From contig BCJJ01000014.1 of the NCBI GenBank assembly GCA_039545355.1, positions 623,914 to 687,913 of the forward strand: a DNA stretch of 64,000 bases. The letters are read 5' to 3'. The notes under the pieces are model-generated. The model was not told where the DNA came from. It worked only from the letters and a program-made list of their open reading frames with translations, and ran no database searches. The stretch is from Trichosporon coremiiforme. Lineage: Eukaryota; Basidiomycota; Tremellomycetes; Trichosporonales; Trichosporonaceae. This document shows, piece after piece, positions 54,248 to 64,000 of the stretch. Both the position numbers and the translations under genes were made by a program. Position 1 is the first letter of the stretch; each line of letters starts with the position of its first letter.

Positions 54248-54852
54248 GAAACTCTCAATTTGAAAAATACTCTCCCAAGGCCGCTGTATGCAGGGCGACT
54301 GCAACCCAATAGCCCAGGCCAAGCACGTGGAGTGTGCATCGGCGGATGTTCCGGCGGGGGTGTAGGCCGCGTACGACGTCCGGGGTGCATCGGTCCGAGT
54401 TGATGGACTGTGGAGGCAGCAGGGCGGGGCGGGAAGCCAAGAAGGCGAAAGGCGCGAAAAATAGCGCAAAATGAGTGCGACGCGCCACACACGTCCTTCC
54501 GCCCTCCGCACTCTGTGTGGCCCCCTCCACTCTTTTCACACCCATTGTGCCGAACACACATGGTTCGAGTCGCGAGCGTGCGAGCATGTGAAGATGCACA
54601 AGATGCGAGGGCGCAGTGGGGACGATATCGGCAGCAGGCGATTCCGAATGAGGTACCTCCGTTGTTTCGGCGCCCGGGTTGATCCAAGTCGGTCCAGTCG
54701 AGGTCGGAAGGCGAGGTTGGAAGGTATATAAGCGCGCTTTTCTCGTACGTTTCGTCGTCATTGACTCTCTAACTTTCAAAAGGTGCTCGCCATACCGCTC
54801 ACTCAAGCTCTCGCTGCTCTCGCTGCTCTAGTAACCTAGCTCCAAAACGGCC
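54248..54852. promoter_or_regulatory. Intergenic region with TATA box of copy 4
   Basis: No exon supported. TATATAAG at 54725-54732 lies about 120 bases before the copy 4 ATG and is followed by a CTTTCAAAAGG leader; it is the likely TATA box. Confidence 0.5.
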
Positions 54853-55211
54853 ATGTACACCCACACCGACAAGCCTCACCGCGAGGAGCGCGTTCCTTGG
54901 CGCGGTGAGTCGGCCTATGGTCAGCCCACTGCCTACGGTATGTCCGAGCTTCCACTCACTCAGACCCTCTGAACACCATCTGCCTGCGAATCTAACCAAC
55001 TCCAGACGTCCACATGATCAAGACCCTCGTCCGCGAGACGCGCTGCCACTACCCCCTCGCCGAGCACGCTTACTTCGCCTCGAACCGTCACTACGACACT
55101 GCCTGTGAGCCCACAGTCGTATCACAACTGACCCCAGTCTACGCCATTCTGGTAGAGGCCGAGAAGAAGCTGCACACGCGCGAGCAGGGCTGTGGACCCT
55201 CCAAGGCTTGA
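54853..55211 (+). CDS. Tandem small-domain family, copy 4 (85 aa)
   Basis: Exons 54853-54937, 55006-55104 (99 nt) and 55138-55211. The core is DVHMIKTLVRETRCHYPLAE followed by HAYFASNRHYDTA and FYAILVEAEKKL. The family Trp is replaced by Tyr (HYPLAEHAYF), so this is the most divergent active-looking copy. Exon 1 has two donor choices in the same phase: GTGAGT at 54905 or GTATGT at 54938. The later one is used here and adds 11 residues (GESAYGQPTAY region). Alternative N-termini are therefore possible. The C-terminus ends in EQGCGPSKA. Confidence 0.65.
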
Positions 55212-55725
55212 GGCCGTGTGTGAGCGCGCCTGAGCAGGTTCGGGGGCTTTGAAAGTTTGGTAGCCATTGATAACAACAAGAAACACAAAACGAAACCGAA
55301 ACAACGACGGTCAAAACGAAACCCCTTAGGGTATTGTAGATAGTCTGTAGGATATAAAGGAGGAAGCATGCATCACCTCTCTTTACTTTTCTACTTGACA
55401 TGGTGACATGCGTTGACGCACGCTGATGATGGGTTCGAGAGACGCGGGCGTCATTAACGAGAAGTAGTATGGAGTGGGGGTCGAAAGCATTTCTGTGCAA
55501 TGGAGCAGAGTCGAGGTGAGGTGTGCGAACGGCGCGGCGGTGCGACAGCGCAAACCGTTTGCAGCTCTCGGCGGTGCGCTGCACCAGCGGAGTAAGCGGT
55601 GGCGGCTGCACAGTCACCCCACACTGCGCAGCGTTTGTTCCGCTCACTCCATAAGTACGTTCGCCGTGCTTTCGACTTCAACCCCATCTGTTTTTCCCCC
55701 AATCGCTCTCGACATTGACATCCAT
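55212..55725. other. Intergenic region, nothing coding seen
   Basis: The 3' flank of copy 4 is A-rich (AACAAGAAACACAAAACGAA, about 55272). The rest leads to the promoter of copy 5. No supported exon. Confidence 0.4.
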
Positions 55726-56232
55726 ATGGAGGGCGTCATGACGTCGCCCGACCGAGGACAAGTAGCGCCTGAGGCAGCAGCAGCGGCGCCAGAAGGCTAC
55801 CGCGAAATGACCGAGATCGGTGAGTTTCCCTGCCCCATTAACTTCCTCCATCTTGAACTCTCCTTCACGCCCCGATCCCCTCTTCCCTCTTCCAAGGGGT
55901 CAAGGTAGAAGACGGCTAATGCACAGACTACATAAACGTCGGATGTCTTATGGCCCTAACCCATTCGTCTTGGGATGAGGGACTGGCGGCATACACCGAT
56001 GCAGTGAGGGACGTCGAATTCCTTGGCACGTCTCACTCCCATCCCAGGCTAACGCTTAGTCGAGTGTATTGATGACCTGATGCGACCGCCGGCATATCTC
56101 CAGCATCTTCAACAGTCCCGCCAACCTCACCCGCTGCCCCCCTCTGGCCAGCCAGAACCGGACAACGGGGGCCAGGGAGCAGCGCCGGAACCGTTGGCTG
56201 GGGCAGTAGGACACAGAGCAGGTCAAGATTGA
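55726..56232 (+). CDS. Tandem small-domain family, copy 5 (121 aa)
   Basis: Exons 55726-55819, 55927-56025 (99 nt) and 56060-56232. Exon 1 has an Ala/Pro-rich start and ends REMTEI. The core is DYINVGCLMALTHSSWDEGL followed by AAYTDAVRDVEFL, then VECIDDLMRPPAYLQHLQQS and a Pro/Gly-rich tail. The second intron needs a GC donor (GCACGT) to keep the 99-nt exon and phase 1, like the first intron of copy 3. No membrane or export signal. Function unknown. Confidence 0.65.
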
Positions 56233-56431
56233 GCCGAGGTCATAGCCCCCCTACCTCCGAAGGCTCTGTTGTTTGTTGTACCCCTTTGCTGTACCCCGTA
56301 CTCTTTCGCCTGTGCGCTGCCGCACACACTCTCGCGCTCACGTATCCTTCGGTCATGTACAATACATATTTGTGTCAAGCAAAGAGTCCTACAATCCATC
56401 TTTACGTCGCCTCGCTCCGGCCCGCGCGCTG

Positions 56432-59400
56432 CTAGCGGATGAAGGCCGGCTTACTTCCCATACTGGCCTGCTGCCCATGCCCATGTCCATGGCCATTGGC
56501 TTGCCGCCTTGGTCCACCCAGACCGCTAGAATCCAGCCGCTTCAGCTGGTCGGTCATGTCCCGCCCCAGCGCGTCGTGGCTCTGCTGCAGTTGCTGCAGG
56601 AGGTCGTTTTTCTGCCGACTCGAGGCGAGTTCGGAGCCAAGACGCCTGTTCTCGTGCGACACGACGTCCAGGTTCTTCTGGAGACGGTTGATCTCATCGA
56701 GCGCCCGGGCGAGTTTTCCTTCAGAGGAAGAACTGACGGAGCGCTTGGGCGAGAGCGGGTTGAGGGGGGCCGTGGACTGGCGGCGCTTGATGTCGGCCAG
56801 GTCGCGCTCGAGGGACGCCGCCTTCGCCTCGGCGGCTGCGCGCGCTTTGCGTTCCTCCTCGAGCACGGCTGATGTGACGTCGGCGGGACCGAGGGATGCC
56901 CGGCCCGCACGGGCCTCCCGACTCCGCTCCTTCTTCAGCATGTCGTGCGAGCGCTGCAGATCCTCCAGGTCCGCCTGCAGTCGGTTCCGGTGTGTCTCCA
57001 TGGACTTGAGGATCTGGTTCAGCTTCTTGTTCTCGCTGACCTGCTCCACGAGCTGGCGGTCCGTCATCTTCTTCGCCGACTCGAGGACGTGCACATGCTC
57101 CACGATCGTCTTGTTCTCCCGGCTGCGCATTAAGGCCACCTCATCGTCGCGCGCCTTGATGTCGGCTGCGGCCTGGGCGAGTTCTCGCTCGAACTGAGTG
57201 AGCTCGTTGCGGTGGTTGGCGATCTCCTCCTGATGCTCGGACAGCGACTTCTCGAGCGCTTGGCGGGTGGCAATCTCCTTGGCCAGGTGCGTCGACGTCT
57301 CGTCCAGACGCTTCCGGAGTACCTGTCGCTCGTGCTCGAGCGGTAACAGGGCGTCCTCGAGGTCGGCAAACTTCTGGTCCTTCTCCTTCAGACGCGCCTG
57401 CAGGTTCTTGACCTCCGAGTTGGCGCCCGACAGGCTGCCCTCGGTCGCGCGCAGGCGAGCCTTGAGCTGGTCGAACTCGGCCTCGGCGGCGCGCTTCGCC
57501 TTGTGCGCCGCCTCGGCGGCAGCCTCAAGCTTCTTCGCCTCGGACGTCTTGGCCTTGAGGGCGTCGTTGGACGCGGCGAGGTTCTTCTCAGCAGTGGAGT
57601 GGCGCTGGCGCAGGGCATCAATATCGACGCGGAGCTTGTTCGCGAGCGCGATGGCGTTCTCGCGCTGCTTCTCCTGCGACTGGTGCAGAGAAGCGACCTG
57701 CTGACGCAAACTCGCCATCTCGGCCTCGCGGCTCTTCTCGACCTCGCGACGCTTGACGTCCTCGTTCGCCTTTGCGTCCATGACCTTGCGGAGCTCGTCG
57801 AGCGACTTCTCCAGTGTCGCGCGCTCGGCTGCGTCCTTCTGGATCTGGCGGTCACGGGCAGCAATCTCAGACGCGAGCGACTCGGCCTTGGTCTGCAGAG
57901 CGACCCGGGCAGACTCGGTCGACTCGTGCGCCTTGACGGACGCACTGTGCTTGCCCTCAAGGTCCGCGATCGCTTGAGACTTGGCCATGAGCGTCGCCTC
58001 GTGCGCCTTGATAATCTCCTGCAAGTCATTCGAAGCCACATCGCGCGACTGCAGGTCCTTCTGGAGCGACTCGGCCTTGGTCGCGTGCATCTCGACCTTC
58101 TTCTTCTCCTCGGCAAGCAGCTTTTGGAGTTCAGAAATCTCGGACGTCTTCTTGTCGGCAGCTCGTCGGCTCGCTTCGTCCTTGGTGCCGATGTCGCGGC
58201 GGAGATCCTCGAGCTGACGCTCAACCGCGAGCTTGTCGTTCTCGAGCTTCGTGTGCGCAGCAGTCCTGTCCTTGGCAGTGCGGAGAAGCTCAGCCTCGCG
58301 GTTGCGCCACGACAGCTCGTTCTTCTCGAGCATGCTGATCTGTTGAGCGAGCTGGTCGTGCTTGTGCTGCAGCTTTGTGAGGGCGTCACGGTGCTTCTCA
58401 CCGGTGGCGGTGACCTCGCTGCGGGCGGTCTCGACCTTCTCGAGCTCTGCCTCGAGCTCGGCAACACGCTCTTGCAGCTGTGCCTCGTGCTCCTTGGAGC
58501 GCTTCAACATCTCGTCCTTCTCGACGGCAAGGTCGCGCTCGGCGAGCAGATCCGCCTCGACCTTCTCCTTCTCGGAGACGAGAGCGACCTTGAGCTCCTC
58601 GAGACGCTTCTTCTCCGCCTCATCGCGTTCGGCGCGCTCCTTGATCATGGCGAGCTCTGCACGCTTAACGGAGAGCTCATCGTCGACCTTAGTGGCAGCG
58701 AGCAGTGGCCGGACCTTAACGTAGAGGGACCACCACGGCCAGTCGCGGAGGGCGATATAGGCACGGGCGTTGCGCTGGATGGCGCGCACAGCCTGGGCGC
58801 GGTTGATCAGCTTGTTGATGCGGCGACGGCAGATGTGCATGCGCGCGGCGGACTGGAAGCGGCGGAAGATGTCGGTGAGGAGGTTGTCGCGGCGCTCCTC
58901 TAGCTCAGCGAGGATACCGGCCTTGAAGAAGATCTTGGTGGCACCAATGGCGTAGAACTCGGGGTCAAGCTCGAGAGCCTCGGCGATCAGACCAGCCGCC
59001 TTACGGCCGTCCATGTAGCCCTGCGGCACGACACCAGGCACTAAGACCTCGTAGCGCTGGCGGAACTCGGCGAACGACAGGCGATTCGGGTATCCGAGAC
59101 GGGCGATACGAATGCCTTCAATGACACCGTTGCAGCGGAGCTGATCGAGAACGAGGTTGACCTCTACTTTGCCGGGCTTCTTCTCAGAGTTGGGCACGAT
59201 GCAGCGGACGAAGTGAGGCTGGGTGCTGGCGAGCTGACCCATGAGCTGGTTCAGCTGCTCTTTGTGGCGCTGTCCGACGGTGCGGAAGGCCCCCCGCTTG
59301 ACACGCTTGCCGGCGGTTGCCGTCGTGGCGTCCTCGGCGTACTCGTGGAACATGGTCTTAATAGCAGGAACGGTCGACTGCGAGGCGAGACGGGCCGTGG

Positions 59401-61663
59401 CGTCGTTGATCGGATCCTTGTTCTTCTGCAGCCAACCTTCGGTGACGTACTCGACGTCGCCGGCGTAGTGCTTGATGACGAAACCGCGGCTGAAGCGGGT
59501 TGCCTTGAACTTGGCGCTGCCTGGGTGAGGTCCCTGTGTGCTGCCCTTGGGAGGCTCCCAGAGGGCCGCGACCTTGTCGTTGAAGGTGATGTCGGTGGCT
59601 CGCGGCATGATGCACTCCTCGTCGAGCATGGACATGATACCGACGGGCTGCTGAGCACTCTCGATGAGCTCGATCGTAGGCTGGAGGTCGAGACCAAAGT
59701 TGACGTAGTCCCACTTGATGCCTTCGCGGGTGTACTCCTCCTGCTCTAACGTGAACATGTGGAAGTTGAAGAACTGCTGCAGCTTCTCGTTGGTGAAGTT
59801 GATGAGCAGCTGCTCGTAGCTGTTCTCGTCGAAGATTTCGAAACCGGCGATATCAAGGACGCCGATGGAGAGCCTGGGGGTCAGTTGAGGGCAAACCTCA
59901 CTTAACTCACGACTTGGCGTTGGGACGATCAAGAGCCTTGTTGATGCGGCTGACCATACCGCCAAAAGTGCGCTCAAACATGAACTTTGAGAGCGCTCCC
60001 AGCTCGTCCTCAGCCTGCTTCTTTGATCGCGGGTACGTAACCCACTCGCGACCGGCGCGGACCTTGGGAGCCAGAACAGACTTCATGAACTCCTTGTCCG
60101 AGATGCCGAGGAGGTGGCAGACCTTCTCGACGACAGGCTGAGACTCTGGCGGCATGAGTGCCTGGTCGGCGTTGGTTGCGGTCAGACTGATGTTGCCGAT
60201 ATGCAAGATGATGGCTATGATGCGGAAGAGCTCGAACTGCTCCTCATCGGAGAAGCCAACGACGTCGAGGGCCTCCTTGAGCAGACGCCATTCGGCGAGG
60301 TCGTCGACACCGTCGATCTCGAGTCGAGTCTTGTTGAGAATGTCGAACTTCTCGGGTCCTTCAGTCAGGAGAAGACGGTCCGCGAAACCGGCCTCCTTGG
60401 CTCCCTTCAGGAGCTGGTAGAAGACATGGAAGTTGCGTTCACCGGCGGCACGCTGCGTGACACGGCTCTTCTCCAGGAGGTACCAGTCGATGTTGGCTCC
60501 GGCGATGGCGCCAGACGGCGAGAAGAAGATGCGGACAAACTTTCCGAAACGAGACGAATTGTTGTTGCGCATCGTCTGCGCGTTACCGAACGACTCGAGA
60601 ATCGGGTTCGCCTGCAGAATCTGTCGCTCGAGGAGGCCGAGCTCACCATCGCCCCGCGGAGCAACAGACAGCTCCTCAGCGCCCCGGCCCTTGAAGCTGG
60701 ACGATCGCGGTAAGCCGGACAACGGCGCCGATGCACCAGAGCTGGACGGCTCATTCGTGTTGGCGATCGCGGCGAGGTACTGGATGACCTTTTTCGTGTT
60801 CTCCGTCTTGCCTGCTCCAGACTCTCCGCTGACTGTCAGTTCTTGCCGGGTCTAGCTCAACTCACGTGATGAGGATCGACTGACTCTCCCGCTCCTCGCC
60901 GATCTGTTGCCAAGCACGCTCGGCGACGGCGAAGATATGCGGGGGGTTCTCTTCTCTCCGCTTTGATCGGTACTGGGAGACGATGGTGGAGGTGTAGATC
61001 GGAAGGGGGCGGTAGGGGTTGAGGGAGATGAGGAAGAGACTGCAGGTTAGATGGTTCGTATGCTCGAGACGTACCCAGAGTAGCTCTGATGGTCAGCTCT
61101 GTCAAAAGAGGGTCACTCACGTAGATGCTGCCTGCTCCATATCGTGATCGCAGGTTGTTGACCACGCTTGCCTCGTTGAGGTGGGTGAGCTCGGCAATGT
61201 CCTCGACGCCGTCGAACTGCGGTGGGTTCATGGGCGACAGCGAGTGTGTCGGTACGGTGCGGATCTCGCCAGTGGCCGACACGACTACCTCTGCCGTCGC
61301 ATCCGCAGCGGCATCACTTGCGGACGGCTCGGACTTGACCCAGCCCGCAAGGAAGCCCTCGGTCGCATCGGAGATCCAGACTCGCCTGTTTTCGTCGGCC
61401 ATGGGATCGTCGTCGTCGTCGGGGGGAGAGACGCGGTTTGTTTGTTTGTGTATTGGACGGTTGAAGATGAGGTTTGGTGGTAGAGGTGGCTGCGTCAGCA
61501 TGGTGGTTGTTTACGTCGAGTGGAGGAATAGGGCAAAACATGATCTGCGCCATGCAAGTGTGTGCGTGCCATGTACTCACTTCTTCTCGTTGAACTCGGC
61601 CTGTGCGGCGGCATCAACTGCGAGATCCTTGCTGACCTTGCCAAAGAGCTTTGTCGGGTCCAT
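56432..61663 (-). CDS. MYO1: Class II (conventional) myosin heavy chain
   Basis: Transcript order 61663-61581, 61385-61121, 61085-61075 (11-nt microexon), 61039-60866, 60828-59911 and 59873-56432; 1630 aa. N-terminal SH3-like part WISDATEGFLAGWV. Motor motifs: IYSYSGLFLISLNPY, P-loop GESGAGKTENTKK (about residue 180), switch I NNNSSRFGKFVRIFF, switch II DIAGFEIFDENSYEQLLINF, actin-binding region HKEQLNQLMGQLAST. One IQ-like neck segment (RAQAVRAIQRNARAYIALRD) is followed by about 900 residues of near-continuous coiled coil, so the protein should dimerise. It is the cytokinetic ring myosin of fungi (family knowledge). A Ser/Gly/Arg insert near residue 205-230 (SSSGASAPLSGLPRSSSFKG) in the motor is unusual. 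The tail ends in SMGSKPAFIR. Confidence 0.94.
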
Positions 61664-62403
61664 GGCGGGGGGCGGCACGGGGGGATAGGGCTGTGGTGGT
61701 GCACGGGGTGGTTTGTGCAGACGCTAGGATTCGATGGGATGGGCCAAGCCCCTTGTTTACCGAACGGCCTAGCCAGAGAGAGCAGTGAGCGATGACGGGG
61801 TCGGGGGTGAGTGACGGCGGCGTCGGGGTGGCACTGCAGCGGTGGGGACAGTGACGAAGACGAGTTGTTGTTGTGTGCAGAGATGAGGTGTCGATGGGAG
61901 TATGTGAAAGTTGTTGTGATGCAGAAGCTGAAGCTGGTTGTCGATCACAAGGACAGGAACTTGTTGGGGGTGGTAATGTTGGGCTGTGTTAATGACGGAC
62001 GGAAGGACCATGGACGAGGGCCCAGGGGCTTGTTTTGTTGTTTTGATTGCCTGGGTGTGCCCTGCCTGAGCTTAGCCCGTGCCTGGACTGCGCCGTCCTG
62101 CGCCGTCCTTCTCCGTCGTGACGTCCAACAAGTCAAGATCACACGCGTCTAGCACCCAGCCTGCCCTGAGGATCTGCGACTTTACACGCATTTCTTTATC
62201 ACTCACACGCGGGGCTCAACTTGTAAACAAACGCGACCGTGGGAGACACCAAACTAACCCCGCCTGGTCAGCATGTGGCACAGCGCCACGTGCATGGATG
62301 GTTCCAGTCGCGTCACTGCGCACACTCGCACACCGCACGCCGACTGCAGCTGAAAGTCGACGAACAACGACACCAAGTCCTCTCCCTACACACTCACACC
62401 AAA
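61664..62403. promoter_or_regulatory. Divergent promoter between myosin II and CCT8
   Basis: 740 bases without supported exons between two outward-facing housekeeping genes. The CCT8 side ends in a CTCACACCAAAATG start. No clear TATA box on either side. Confidence 0.5.
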
Positions 62404-64000
62404 ATGTCCCTCAAGGTTCCCAAGGCGACGGGACCCGACCTCTTCAAGCCCGGATACAAGGTACGTCGTCCACTCGCGGGCTGTCGTCCTCGAAACCTGC
62501 ATGTACGGAGCTGCGCCGAGCTGCGATCGGTCCAGCAATGGAAAGTCATGGCACATATGCGTCAGCGTCTCCGATCGGCCGATTGCATGTAGGCAAGAGC
62601 TTCCAGGGTTATGCAGACGCGATGACATCTCAGCCGTTGATGGCCCAGGTTTCTAGCTAACGCCCAGCACCTGTCCGGACTCGAGGAGTCTGTTCTCCGG
62701 AATATCGCGGCTGCTGGAGAGCTCAGTGAAATCGTGCGCACGAGCTTCGGTCCCAACGGTGAGTCGACTAGGGCAGCTTGGCAGCTCGGAACGAACCAGC
62801 AAGCTGACAACAGGACGCAACAAGCTCATTATCAACCACCTCGGCCGTCTGTTCGTTACCAACGATGCCGCGACGATCATCCGCGAGATCGAGGTTGCTC
62901 ACCCCGCCGCCAAGCTGCTCGTGATGGCCGCTCAGGCCCAGGAGGCGGAGATGGGAGACGCCACCAACCTTGTCCTGATCTTTGCTGGAGAGCTGCTGAA
63001 GCGTGCGGAGCACCTGCTCACGATGGGCCTGCACCCGAGCGAGGTCATTCAGGGATACGAGATGGCGCTGGAGAAGGGACGCGAGGAGCTCGAAAGTGAG
63101 TGCAGCTGGCGCAAGCGAGGTATAGCTGACAGCAGAACTCGTCACGTCGACGATGCCGAACCAGCCCCTTCCCTCCGTTGACCAGCTTGCTGCCGCCATT
63201 GCGCCGTCGCTCGCCTCGAAGCAGCCCGGCTCTGAGCGCTTCCTGTCTCACCTCGTCGCCGAGGCCGCCCTCACGGTCATGCCCAAGAACCCGCGCGACT
63301 TCAACGTCGACGCCGTTCGTGTTGTCAAGATCATGGGAGGCAGCCTGGACAAGTCGCGAGTTGTGCGTGGAATGGTGTTCGGCCGCGAGCCCGAGGGCAC
63401 GGTGAAGAGCGCGAAGAAGGCCAAGGTGGCTGTGTACACGTGTGGCCTGGACATTTCGCAGACCGAGACGAAGGGCACTGTTCTGCTGAAGAACGCCAAC
63501 GACCTGCTCGACTTTACGCGCGGCGAAGAGCGACAGCTGGAGGGATATATTGCCGAGATTGCCGACTCTGGTGTCAAGCTTGTCATTGCCGGCTCGGGTG
63601 TCGGCGACCTGGCGCTGCACTACTTCAACCGTTTCGGAATCGCCGTCGTCAAGTGCCTGTCCAAGTTCGACCTGCGCCGCCTGTGCCGCGTGTTCGGCGC
63701 TACTCCCCTCGCGCGCCTCGGTGCGCCGACGCCGGAGGAGGCGGGCTCCATCGACGTGTTCGAGACGATTGAGATTGGCGGCGACCGCGTGACGGTCTTC
63801 AGGCAGGAGCAGGGCGAGAAGACGCGGACGGCGACGATTGTGCTGCGCGGAGCTACGTCGAACCACCTCGATGACCTCGAGCGCTCCATCGATGACGGCG
63901 TCAACAACGTCCGCATCCTGCTGCGTGACGGCCGTCTCGTCCCTGGCGCGGGAGCGAGCGAGATCGAGCTCGCGCGCCGCGTGCAGGACTACGGCGCCAA
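62404..64000 (+). CDS. CCT8: T-complex protein 1 subunit theta (CCT8), 5' part (cut by window edge)
   Basis: Exons 62404-62460, 62668-62758, 62814-63095 and 63136 to the right edge. The start MSLKVPKATGPDLFKPGYK and the GLEESVLRNIAAAGELSEIV segment are typical of theta subunits. Group II chaperonin signatures are visible: RTSFGPNGRNKLIINHLGRL, FVTNDAATIIREIEV, GDATNLVLIFAGELL. The apical domain includes VAVYTCGLDI and the later equatorial return VPGAGASEIELAR. CCT folds actin and tubulin in the cytosol as an eight-subunit ring (family knowledge). About 430 of the usual ~550 residues are present; no defect is seen. Confidence 0.94.

Noticed and set aside
57503..58903. 466-codon + strand frame opposite the myosin tail
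   Set aside because: Antisense shadow of the coiled-coil coding region; Leu/Arg-rich with no domain, no splice or promoter support.
61811..62152. + strand frame of 113 codons in the myosin/CCT8 promoter
   Set aside because: Sits in a divergent promoter, low-complexity translation, no splice signals or homology.

Overview
The window is nuclear DNA of a basidiomycete yeast or fungus, most likely a tremellomycete of the Trichosporonales/Tremellales type (inference). The signs are GC-rich sequence and genes cut by many 34-60 nt introns. Donors mostly fit GTNNGT, with a CTAAC/CTGAC branch site a few bases before the 3' AG. Conserved genes place it firmly in fungi: an MBF-type APSES factor, RNA polymerase III subunit C17, mRNA guanylyltransferase, eIF5B, class II myosin and CCT theta. 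No bacterial operons, CRISPR arrays or intact transposons were seen. Exon limits below come from reading splice sites and protein continuity by eye.

Layout. 0-6 kb: 5' part of an uncharacterised protein (-), a KEN-box protein (+) and a quinone oxidoreductase (+). 6-9.5 kb: a large Zn2Cys6 protein (-) with what looks like a degenerate AlkB-like domain. 10-18 kb: an ENT nucleoside transporter (+), RPC17 (-), an MBP1-like APSES/ankyrin factor (+) and an F-box/beta-propeller protein (+). 18-26 kb is an accessory zone: one intact F-box-like gene, at least four broken or truncated relatives, a single-pass membrane protein, a poly-C tract and a decayed gene. 26.4-33.9 kb: the capping enzyme (-) and eIF5B (+) diverge from a 280 bp promoter; next comes an unknown gene that ends in a second copy of the eIF5B terminal exon.

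34.5-42.6 kb is again accessory: two damaged F-box-like copies in inverted orientation enclose a cupin gene and an intronless GH20 hexosaminidase of bacterial appearance, followed by three tiny genes that may form a family of their own. 44.6-51.5 kb: a mitochondrial carrier (-), a mitochondrial membrane protein with amphipathic repeats (+), a PMU1-type phosphatase (-) and an intron-containing tRNA-Cys (-).

52.1-56.3 kb holds the most striking item: five consecutive small genes on the + strand that share a 99-nt middle exon bounded by phase-1 introns and encoding a short CTWEEA...AYF-type domain. One copy has lost one base. 56.4-64 kb: class II myosin heavy chain (-) and the 5' part of CCT8 (+), divergently arranged.

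The housekeeping genes have no common pathway. The window alternates conserved blocks with fast-evolving blocks in which small families duplicate, diverge and decay.
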